From Planctomycetota bacterium (GTDB lineage Bacteria > Planctomycetota > Phycisphaerae > Sedimentisphaerales > UBA12454): DNA of 6,603 nt. The notes beneath the pieces are model-generated. The model saw only the letters and a program-made list of their open reading frames with translations, ran no database searches and was not told the DNA's origin. Below, one piece after another: positions 1-5,931 of the stretch. Made by a program: the position numbers and the translations under genes. The DNA lies in assembly GCA_018828825.1 (NCBI GenBank), contig JAHJUV010000071.1, positions 1 through 6,603 of the forward strand, in the 5' to 3' direction. Numbering within the stretch: position 1 is the first letter of the stretch; each line of letters begins with the position of its first letter.

Positions 1-177
1 AACACTAAAAGGCAAATAAGCACAACAAGGCATTTTTCGTATATCTGTTTCTTGGTTATCTTCACACACATTCCGCCAGTCTACCATTTCCAAGCTCAAA
101 ACGCAAGGTTTAATCGCTGTTTTGTCCCAAAAACCTCACTCAATATAGAATGTACACCCGCATTTTCAGACAAAAAA
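1..177. other. left-edge intergenic DNA, no supportable gene
   Basis: No coding region can be supported here. The plus-strand reading frame through this stretch runs antisense into the tRNA and is an artefact of it. On the minus strand an ATG at 33-31 opens a frame that leaves the window after 11 codons, has no ribosome binding site, and cannot be judged. A weak sigma-70-like pair, TTGCGT (101-106) and TAGACT (78-83) with a 17-bp spacer, points leftwards on the minus strand and might serve a gene beyond the edge. A run of six T on the minus strand (172-177) directly follows the tRNA. Confidence 0.5.
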
Positions 178-252
178 TCGGGGCGACAGGACTCGAACCT
201 GCGACCTTTGGACCCCCAGTCCAACGCGCTAGCCAAACTGCGCTACGCCCCG
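178..252 (-). tRNA. tRNA-Pro, anticodon GGG
   Basis: Read on the minus strand, this folds into a complete cloverleaf. The acceptor stem is CGGGGCG pairing with CGCCCCG, with A at 178 as discriminator base. The D arm is GCGC/GCGC. The anticodon stem is TTGGA/TCCAA around loop CTGGGGG, so the anticodon is GGG. There is a 5-nt variable loop and a T arm GCAGG/CCTGT with loop TTCGAGT. The anticodon reads proline codons CCC and CCU. The C at position 1 with its paired G is typical of bacterial tRNA-Pro. The 3' CCA is not encoded (TTT follows the discriminator), so it must be added by CCA-adding enzyme. The gene starts 40 bp after the lon stop in the same direction. Six T follow the acceptor stem and may help end transcription. 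Confidence 0.97.
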
Positions 253-261
253 GAAACGAAC

Positions 262-290
262 ATTTTAGCGGTTAAAGATTCAGAAAACAA
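262..290 (-). promoter_or_regulatory. candidate sigma-70 promoter of tRNA-Pro
   Basis: On the minus strand a TTGTTT box (285-290) is followed by a 17-bp spacer and TAAAAT (262-267), a 5/6 match to the -10 consensus. The box ends 9 bp before the first tRNA base, so transcription would begin a few bases upstream of the mature 5' end. The element sits wholly between the lon stop and the tRNA. The spacing and -10 box are good, but the -35 match is only 3/6. Confidence 0.5.
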
Positions 291-292
291 CC

Positions 293-2692
293 TTATTTCT
301 GGAGGGCATAATTGAGGACTTCATCTGCCTTCTTTACAAAGACAAATTTCATACCTTTTTTAGCCTCTTTGGGGACTTCAACCATATCTTTTTTGTTTCT
401 TAGCGGCAGTATAACAGTTTTTATACCAGCCTGTTTCGCAGCGAGGATTTTTTCCTTTAAACCGCCAATAGGCAGGACATGGCCTTTTAAGGTTATTTCG
501 CCCGTCATCGCAACCTCAGGTCTGGCAGGTGTATCCGTCAGAAGCGAGACGATTGAAGTAAATATCGCTGTGCCCGCACTTGGGCCGTCTTTCGGAACCG
601 CACCGGCAGGGACGTGAATATGATAATCCTGCTTTGAAAAACGAGACGGATTTATGCCGAGCTTTTTACAGTTTTCCTTTACGATTGAAAACGCCGCCTG
701 TGCGCTTTCCTTCATCACCTCGCCAATCTGGCCTGTAAGGATAAGCTCACCTTTGCCAGGCATTGATGCGGATTCCACAAAGAGAATTTCGCCGCCGAAA
801 GGCGTATACGCAAGACCGGTAGCAACGCCTGGAACAGCCGTCCGCATAGCAAGTTCGGATTCGTGCTTTATCGGCCCGAGGATTTTGTGCAGATGTGTTT
901 TTGTGATGGTTGTCGGGCGTTTGTTACCCTTTGCTATATTGGTAGCGACTGAGCGGCAAATGGCCGCGATGTTCCGCTCAAGATTTCGGACGCCAGCCTC
1001 GGCAGTATATCGGCGGATAATCTCGCCGGTCGCATCATCGGTGATTTTGAGTTTGTTTTTGCTCAATCCGTTTTCGGCCAACTGACGCGGGATAAGATAT
1101 TTCTTTGCGATATTAAGTTTCTCATTTTCGGTATAGCCCGGCAGCTCGATAATTTCCATCCTGTCCATTAGGGCAGGGGGAATCGGTTCTGTATAATTGG
1201 CCGTACCTATAAACATTACGCTCGAAAGGTCGAACGGCTGGTCGAGATAATGATCTGTAAACGTATTGTTTTGCTCAGGGTCGAGTACCTCCAGCAGCGC
1301 GCTGGCGGGGTCGCCTCTGAAATCGACCCCTATTTTGTCCATTTCATCGAGCATAAAAACGGGATTTTTGCTGCCGCATTTTCTCAGTTCCTGCAGTATT
1401 CTGCCGGGCAGGGCGCCTATATACGTACGCCGATGGCCCCTGATATCGGCTTCATCTCTGATTCCGCCCAGCGATATTCTTACGAATTTTCTGTTCATCG
1501 CGCGGGCAATGGATTTGCCGAGACTGGTTTTGCCGACGCCCGGCGGGCCGATGAAACACAAAATCGGGCTTTTGCCGGCAGGATTAAGTTTTCTTACCGC
1601 GAGAAATTCGAGAACCCGCTTTTTGACTTTTCCAAGGCCATAGTGGTCCTTGTTCAGTATTCTTTGAGATTTTTTAATATCCATCGAATCGGCAGTGCGT
1701 ATATTCCAGGGCAGTTCGCATACCCATGCGAGATATGTTCTAATCACGCCATAGTCAGGCGAAGCCTGATGTGTTCTGCTCAATCGGTCGAGTTCGGCAA
1801 GAGCCTCGGACTCGACTTTTTCAGGCATCTTCGCCTTTTTGATTTTGCCTTTAAGGCTCTTTGTATCTTCGGTTCTTTTATCGTCCTGGCCCAGTTCGGA
1901 CTGAATGGCCTTTAACTGTTCCTGCAGAAAATATTCCCGCTGATTCTTTTCAACGGCCTGCCTGACCTGGCCCTGTATTTTATGGCTCAGCTCAAGGACA
2001 TCCAGTTGATTGGCAAGTGCGACGGAAATTTTTTCCAGTCTTTTTTTGGCGTCAAGCTCTTCAAGGAGCTGCTGTTTTTCCGCCAGAGAGACACTGAGAT
2101 TTGCGGCCAGGAAATCGGCAAGGGCGGAAGGAGTTTCGATATTTTCAAGGAGGATAGAGGCTTCTTCCGGTACGTTTGGGCTTAAAGTTATTACTTTATT
2201 GGCGGCGTCGCGGACATTTACCATCAGTGCCTTGAGCTTTTTGGTGACTCTTGTTTTGGATGTAAGCGGTTCAATCCTAACCTTCAAATAAGGTTCAGTT
2301 GAAACAACCTTTAAAATTCTGAATCTTATCAGGCCGTGTACTATAACATTGACCGTACTCTGCGGAAGTTTGACGACCTTAAGAATCGAGGAAGCTGTGC
2401 CGATTTTGTAAAGGTCGTTTATGGTGGGATTTTCGATGTTGGGACTTTTCTGTGTTACAAGACCAATTACGGAATCACCGGTTTTGGAGTCCTCAAGCAG
2501 CTTCCTGCTCTTTTCGCGGCCAACGGCAAGCGGAGTAACCGTGCCGGGGAATACCACAGCGTTGCGAATGGGCAGGATACCGATAACCTCCGGCAGGTCG
2601 AGTTCCTTTGGTTTTTCGGCTGAATCGGTCTGCCGGTCTTCAAACGCAGACTCTACATTGATGATATCAACAAGTCTTAATTTTTCACTCAT
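293..2692 (-). CDS. lon: ATP-dependent protease Lon (endopeptidase La)
   Basis: This is the cytosolic AAA+ serine protease that unfolds and degrades misfolded and short-lived regulatory proteins as a hexamer. Its 799 residues are normal for bacterial LonA (E. coli 784). Domains in order are the N-terminal substrate-binding domain (about 34-230, starting LPEVIGILPIRN), a helical coiled-coil linker (about 230-330), the AAA+ module, and the protease domain (about 610-795). Visible motifs are Walker A GPPGVGKTS (382-390, K388), pore loop YIG (424-426), Walker B VFMLDE (445-450), sensor-1 GTAN (496-499), LMDRME with a likely arginine finger R511, and sensor-2 R569. The protease dyad is S705 in KDGPSAG and K748 in GGLKEK, 43 residues apart as in E. 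coli. The ATG at 2692 is chosen because no other ATG, GTG or TTG lies before the conserved domain and an in-frame stop lies upstream. No Shine-Dalgarno is visible. No CIRCE heat-shock operator is seen. The stop is TAA. Confidence 0.97.
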   Translation of the reverse strand: MSEKLRLVDIINVESAFEDRQTDSAEKPKELDLPEVIGILPIRNAVVFPGTVTPLAVGREKSRKLLEDSKTGDSVIGLVTQKSPNIENPTINDLYKIGTASSILKVVKLPQSTVNVIVHGLIRFRILKVVSTEPYLKVRIEPLTSKTRVTKKLKALMVNVRDAANKVITLSPNVPEEASILLENIETPSALADFLAANLSVSLAEKQQLLEELDAKKRLEKISVALANQLDVLELSHKIQGQVRQAVEKNQREYFLQEQLKAIQSELGQDDKRTEDTKSLKGKIKKAKMPEKVESEALAELDRLSRTHQASPDYGVIRTYLAWVCELPWNIRTADSMDIKKSQRILNKDHYGLGKVKKRVLEFLAVRKLNPAGKSPILCFIGPPGVGKTSLGKSIARAMNRKFVRISLGGIRDEADIRGHRRTYIGALPGRILQELRKCGSKNPVFMLDEMDKIGVDFRGDPASALLEVLDPEQNNTFTDHYLDQPFDLSSVMFIGTANYTEPIPPALMDRMEIIELPGYTENEKLNIAKKYLIPRQLAENGLSKNKLKITDDATGEIIRRYTAEAGVRNLERNIAAICRSVATNIAKGNKRPTTITKTHLHKILGPIKHESELAMRTAVPGVATGLAYTPFGGEILFVESASMPGKGELILTGQIGEVMKESAQAAFSIVKENCKKLGINPSRFSKQDYHIHVPAGAVPKDGPSAGTAIFTSIVSLLTDTPARPEVAMTGEITLKGHVLPIGGLKEKILAAKQAGIKTVILPLRNKKDMVEVPKEAKKGMKFVFVKKADEVLNYALQK

Positions 2693-2700
2693 AGTATAGA

Positions 2701-2706
2701 ATTTTA
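2701..2706 (-). promoter_or_regulatory. candidate -10 box of lon, close to the start codon
   Basis: TAAAAT on the minus strand matches the -10 consensus at 5 of 6 positions and ends only 8 nt before the lon ATG. If it is used, transcription would start at or within a base or two of the start codon. That agrees with the lack of a ribosome binding site. No convincing -35 box lies at the expected distance; the sequence there is T-rich. A second -10-like hexamer, TATACT, directly abuts the ATG and could not serve a start upstream of it. Confidence 0.25.
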
Positions 2707-2715
2707 TCCCATCAC

Positions 2716-2745
2716 AAAAAATAAAAAAGCCAAAATTTATTTTTT
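2716..2745. repeat. A/T-only perfect inverted repeat upstream of lon
   Basis: AAAAAATAAA (2716-2725) and its exact reverse complement TTTATTTTTT (2736-2745) flank a 10-nt loop. The stem has no G-C pair, so it would be a poor hairpin terminator for glgP. The A and T tracts could instead bend DNA or act as an UP-like element for lon. The symmetry is plain in the sequence; the function is not. Confidence 0.4.
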
Positions 2746-2767
2746 CTCATAAGGTGGGCCGGCTTCA

Positions 2768-2847
2768 ATTGCTTACCAGATATATGCCGTGTATTCTATT
2801 GCTTGCCATAAGCGTAGTTGAAGGGTTCCTCTGTTCTCCTGCTTACC
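2768..2847. repeat. three spaced copies of GCTTRCC in the glgP-lon spacer
   Basis: GCTTACC (2771-2777), GCTTGCC (2801-2807) and GCTTACC (2841-2847) recur at intervals of 30 and 40 bp. The first two are preceded by ATT. On the minus strand the copies read GGTAAGC or GGCAAGC. They fill the non-coding gap just after the glgP stop. They may be remnants of a degraded intergenic repeat or spaced binding sites. No family is recognised. Confidence 0.35.
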
Positions 2848-2851
2848 TGTT

Positions 2852-5461
2852 CTAATTGCTGTTTGTCGCTTCCCAGACAATCATACCCGGCTCGTACTGG
2901 TCGGCCAGGTCTTTAGCTCCCGGCAGGACTCGAACTGCGAATCCGCATTTGCCGCTGCGGGTGCATTTGATTGTTCCGGTGTAGATGCAGGTATTTTGTT
3001 TGCCTTTTTCGGCCGAGCCTGTCATTTCCTTGACGCCGCCTCGGCTGATATTGCCCCATGAATCTACGGTTCCGTGGTATATTTGCACTGCCACATCGTC
3101 TGGGTTTAGTCCACCCAGTTCTACTTTAGCTGTTATTTCCAATTCGCAGCCGACCTGCAGTCTTGATGCGTTGCCGTTGAGGGGTACTGCTGTTCCGTTA
3201 TTTTTGACTTGTACTTCTACGTCGTCGATTTTGATATTTTTCCATTCTTCTTTTAGGCGGTTTTTCAATGCCGCGGTTGTTTTGACTTTTTCTATTCCTG
3301 CCGATGCGAGGCTGTCCCATCTTTCTGCTGCTGGTTTATAGAATTTATTGCAGTATTCTGCCACCATTCTGTGGCTATTGAAGCGTGGTGCTATCCATTT
3401 TATCGAGTTTTTCATTCTATATATCCACGCTCTGGGCAGGTTATCTGCTGAGTGGGTATAGAACAGGGGTACTATTTCGTTTTCGAAAAGGTTGAATATA
3501 GCTTCTGACTCTACTTTATCCTGATATTCCGGGTCGTCGTATGTTTCGCCTGCTCCTATTACCCAGCCTCCGTTTAGTGAGTATCCTTCGCACCACCAAC
3601 CATCCAGCGTACTGACATTAAGCGCACCGTTCAGCGCGGCCTTCATCCCGCTCGTCCCTGAGGCTTCAAGCGGCGGGCGGGGGTTGTTCAACCATATATC
3701 GACACCTTGCACCATGTAACGAGCGATGTCGATGTTGTAATCTTCGAGGAAAACAAGACGCTTTCTGACGTCATTTCTGTTGGCAAAATGAATGAGTTGA
3801 CGAATAATCTCCTTGCCTTGCTCATCATTGGGATGAGCCTTGCCGGCAAAGATTATCTGAATCGGCTTATCCGTAGTATTCAAAAGCCTGACAAATCTTT
3901 CAGCATCCTTCAATAAAAGATTGCCCCTCTTATATGTAGCAAATCTCCTTGCAAAACCAATAGTCAAGGCCTCCGGGTCAAGAACCTCCTCAGCCCAGCC
4001 TAACTCGGTATGATACGTGCCCCTCCGCTGCATCTGCTTTTTAATCTGCTTGCGGACAAAATTGATAAGATTCTCCCTGTTACGCTGGTGAATACGCCAT
4101 AACTCCTCGTCAGGAATCTGGTCAACATTATGCCAAAGCTGGGGCTCGGCAATTTCCTCTGCCCAGTTAAAACCCAAATACCGTTCATAAAGCTGGTCAA
4201 GGTCGGGAGAAATAAAACTCTTAGCGTGTATGCCATTTGTAATAGACTTAATAGGCACTTCCTCAACGGGAAGCTTTGGCCAAAGCTCGGCCCACATCGC
4301 ACGCGAGATTCCGCCGTGAAGCTTGCTGACGCCATTACGCCAGGTACTCAATTTCAAGGCGAGCACAGGCATCTTAAAAGTTTCGCTACCCTTGTCCGGG
4401 TCAATCCTTCCAAGGGCAAGGAACTGATTTCTGTTGAGACCAAGTTTCGGGAAATAAAAGCCGAAATATTTGTTCATAAGCTCAGGACTGAACTCATCAT
4501 TGCCGGCCTTTACCGGAGTGTGAATAGTAAAGACATTGCCGGCCTTAGTAACTTCGAGGGCCTGCTCGAAGTCCAGGCCTTTAGTAGTGCAAAGATGCCT
4601 GATTCTTTCAAGGGCCATAAAAGCGGCGTGGCCTTCGTTCATATGACAAACGGAAGGTTCAAGCCCCATCGCAAGCAAAGCCTTGTAGCCGCCGATGCCG
4701 ATAAGGATTTCCTGCTGGATTCTCATTTCAGAATTCCCGGAATAAAGGGCAGAGGTAATCAATCTGTCCTGGGGAGAATTGGCAGAAATATTCGTATCGA
4801 GCAGAAAGAGGCTGACTCTTCCGACGTTAACTTTCCAGATTTGCGCAACGAGCTGTCTTTGCGGGAAGGTCAGCTTGATAGTGAGGGGATTATCGCTTTT
4901 CTTCCTGACAAGCTGAGTGGGCATATTATAAAAATCGTTGTCCTCGTAACGTTCCTGCTGCCAGCCATCGGCGTTGAGATACTGCCTGAAATAACCCTTC
5001 TGGTACATCAGGCCTACGCCGACGAGCGGGATGTTGAGGTCGGAGGCGCTTTTGAGGTGGTCTCCGGCGAGGATGCCAAGGCCGCCTGAATAAATCGGCA
5101 GGGCTTCGTGGATTCCGAACTCAAGACTGAAATAAGCGATGACAGGTTTTTTCTCTTTGGTCCACGTGCCGTCAAACCAGCCGGGAGAAGTCAAATAATG
5201 ATTTAATTTTTCTTCGGCCTGCTTGAGCTGATATATAAATCCCTGCATCGTCGCAAGGTCGTTGAACCTGCTTTGATTTACAGTGCCGAGCAGCTTGACA
5301 GGATTGTGGCCGCACTGTTCCCATTTTTCAGGGTCAATCTGGCGGAAAAGCTCGACAAATTCCGGATTCCACGACCAAAACATATTGTGAGCGATTGCCC
5401 TAAGGCCTTTGAGCGTCTCGGGCAGCGACGGCAGAACTGTAAAATTACGTATCTTTTGCAT
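2852..5461 (-). CDS. glgP: alpha-glucan (glycogen/maltodextrin) phosphorylase, DUF3417-GT35 type
   Basis: This enzyme cleaves terminal alpha-1,4-linked glucose from glycogen or maltodextrins with phosphate, giving glucose-1-phosphate (EC 2.4.1.1), in the cytosol. Its 869 residues fit the bacterial/archaeal alpha-glucan phosphorylase subgroup rather than the E. coli GlgP/MalP subgroup. The N-terminal DUF3417 domain spans about 10-100, followed by the GT35 catalytic domain (about 105-715). Motifs include YSGGLGILAGDHLK (124-137), MNEGHAAF (274-281), SITNGIHAKSF (406-416), FARRFATYKR (503-512), FAGKAHP (538-544), and EASGTSGMKAALNG (599-612) with K607 as the pyridoxal-phosphate lysine. A beta-rich C-terminal domain ends in YEPGMIVWE, as is usual in the subgroup. 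The start ATG has AGGGAG 3 nt upstream, and DUF3417 begins at once. The stop is TAG. Oddly, the codons from about 624 to 840 prefer A or C in the third position, unlike the rest of the gene. Physiological substrate preference cannot be read from sequence. Confidence 0.95.
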   Translation of the reverse strand: MQKIRNFTVLPSLPETLKGLRAIAHNMFWSWNPEFVELFRQIDPEKWEQCGHNPVKLLGTVNQSRFNDLATMQGFIYQLKQAEEKLNHYLTSPGWFDGTWTKEKKPVIAYFSLEFGIHEALPIYSGGLGILAGDHLKSASDLNIPLVGVGLMYQKGYFRQYLNADGWQQERYEDNDFYNMPTQLVRKKSDNPLTIKLTFPQRQLVAQIWKVNVGRVSLFLLDTNISANSPQDRLITSALYSGNSEMRIQQEILIGIGGYKALLAMGLEPSVCHMNEGHAAFMALERIRHLCTTKGLDFEQALEVTKAGNVFTIHTPVKAGNDEFSPELMNKYFGFYFPKLGLNRNQFLALGRIDPDKGSETFKMPVLALKLSTWRNGVSKLHGGISRAMWAELWPKLPVEEVPIKSITNGIHAKSFISPDLDQLYERYLGFNWAEEIAEPQLWHNVDQIPDEELWRIHQRNRENLINFVRKQIKKQMQRRGTYHTELGWAEEVLDPEALTIGFARRFATYKRGNLLLKDAERFVRLLNTTDKPIQIIFAGKAHPNDEQGKEIIRQLIHFANRNDVRKRLVFLEDYNIDIARYMVQGVDIWLNNPRPPLEASGTSGMKAALNGALNVSTLDGWWCEGYSLNGGWVIGAGETYDDPEYQDKVESEAIFNLFENEIVPLFYTHSADNLPRAWIYRMKNSIKWIAPRFNSHRMVAEYCNKFYKPAAERWDSLASAGIEKVKTTAALKNRLKEEWKNIKIDDVEVQVKNNGTAVPLNGNASRLQVGCELEITAKVELGGLNPDDVAVQIYHGTVDSWGNISRGGVKEMTGSAEKGKQNTCIYTGTIKCTRSGKCGFAVRVLPGAKDLADQYEPGMIVWEATNSN

Positions 5462-5464
5462 AAA

Positions 5465-5470
5465 CTCCCT
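5465..5470 (-). promoter_or_regulatory. Shine-Dalgarno site of glgP
   Basis: AGGGAG on the minus strand lies 3 nt before the ATG at 5461. The spacing is short but the match is strong, and it supports this start. No clear promoter was found further upstream; TATAAC and TTGCGT sequences exist around 5580-5600 on the minus strand without a well-matched partner. Confidence 0.6.
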
Positions 5471-5582
5471 GTCTAAAAATCGTTGGTGTATTCAATCTTC
5501 GTAAAATCTCTGCATTCATTCACTTATTTAATCGTCATTTTCAGGGAAATGCTTAATTGGAAGGTTTAAATAAACAGGTTAG

Positions 5583-5636
5583 TTATAGGACGCAAGGGGG
5601 TAGGATTAAATGGGCATCTGTTGATTATGGGACGCA
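5583..5636. repeat. short imperfect direct repeat TTATRGGACGCA
   Basis: TTATAGGACGCA (5583-5594) and TTATGGGACGCA (5625-5636) differ at one base of 12 and start 42 bp apart. The second copy runs into a small GGAT/ATCC hairpin at 5641-5652. The pair could be the remains of a dispersed intergenic repeat. Confidence 0.4.
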
Positions 5637-5710
5637 GACAGGATGAAAATCCGAAGCATCTTTTCAAAAGTACTATTACTCATTCAATCATTTGCTCATT
5701 TACCGCTTCA

Positions 5711-5754
5711 CCGTTACCCATAACCCACACCGTAACGTTACCGTTACCGATACC
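5711..5754. repeat. GTTACC hexamer cluster with a GTAACGTTAC palindrome
   Basis: GTTACC occurs at 5713-5718, 5737-5742 and 5743-5748, the last two in tandem and followed by the variant GATACC (5749-5754). A perfect 10-bp palindrome, GTAACGTTAC, spans 5732-5741. ATAACCC at 5720-5726 is a further near copy. The patch lies upstream of both glgP and the transposase, so it could be an operator or simple slippage-derived sequence. Confidence 0.4.
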
Positions 5755-5787
5755 TAAAACTAAAACGGAAATCTTCAATTTTAAATC

Positions 5788-5806
5788 AGTACTGTCCCAT
5801 TAACTT
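5788..5806 (+). repeat. candidate left terminal repeat of the insertion sequence
   Basis: AGTACTGTCCCATTAACTT stands at the junction between the repeat-rich spacer and the AT-rich transposase leader. A related string, AGTACAGTC, recurs at 5922-5930 just before the transposase ATG. It cannot be confirmed without the right end of the element. Confidence 0.25.
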
Positions 5807-5870
5807 GAGATTATTTTAATATAACTATTTTAACTATATGATGTTACAACAAAAAACAACTGTTATCGAT

Positions 5871-5900
5871 TTGAACTGGCTGTTATCCTTTGGTGATATT
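5871..5900 (+). promoter_or_regulatory. candidate transposase promoter
   Basis: TTGAAC (5871-5876, 4/6 match to -35) and GATATT (5895-5900, 4/6 match to -10) are separated by 18 bp. They would place the transcript start near 5907, ahead of the AGGAG ribosome site. CTGTTATC occurs twice around it (5860-5867 and 5880-5887). Moderate matches only. Confidence 0.35.
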
Positions 5901-5915
5901 TTACTGTCACTTATC

Positions 5916-5920
5916 AGGAG
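5916..5920 (+). promoter_or_regulatory. Shine-Dalgarno site of the transposase
   Basis: AGGAG lies 11 nt before the ATG at 5932, a little far but the only purine-rich site nearby. It supports this start codon, which also gives the usual DUF4372 N-terminus. Confidence 0.5.
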
Positions 5921-5931
5921 AAGTACAGTCA

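Larger units (their letters stand above)
5462..5787. other. non-coding spacer between glgP and the insertion sequence
   Basis: No gene is supported here on either strand. The stretch should carry the glgP leader and promoter on its left side. It holds two copies of TTATRGGACGCA, a short GGAT-GAAA-ATCC hairpin (5641-5652) and a GTTACC-rich patch (5711-5754). A 60-codon plus-strand frame (5621-5803) has low-complexity composition and resembles no protein I know. Confidence 0.55.

Noticed and set aside
52..315. 87-codon plus-strand frame with a GRQDSNLRPLDPQ-like stretch
   Set aside because: The peptide is the well-known false translation of the antisense of a tRNA gene (here tRNA-Pro at 178-252), not a protein.
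1250..1915. 221-codon plus-strand open frame
   Set aside because: It is antisense to the conserved AAA+ part of lon, with no ribosome site and no domain of its own.
2693..2760. CIRCE/HrcA-type heat-shock operator upstream of lon
   Set aside because: Neither half-site TTAGCACTC nor GAGTGCTAA is present; the only symmetry is the A/T inverted repeat.
2852..3320. C-terminal beta-rich part of GlgP as a novel fused domain
   Set aside because: The closing VRVLPGAK...YEPGMIVWE pattern is usual for this subgroup of alpha-glucan phosphorylases, so it is not a new fusion.
4130..5089. 319-codon plus-strand open frame
   Set aside because: It lies wholly antisense to glgP, whose product is clearly conserved. 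It has no recognisable domain, and long antisense frames are common opposite GC-biased codons.
5641..5760. possible CRISPR-like or satellite array from the clustered short repeats
   Set aside because: The units are 6-12 bp, irregularly spaced and not separated by unique spacers of constant length.
5621..5803. 60-codon plus-strand frame in the spacer
   Set aside because: It has low-complexity repeated S/T/P/H-rich content produced by the GTTACC and CATT repeats, has no Shine-Dalgarno, and ends within the putative IS end.
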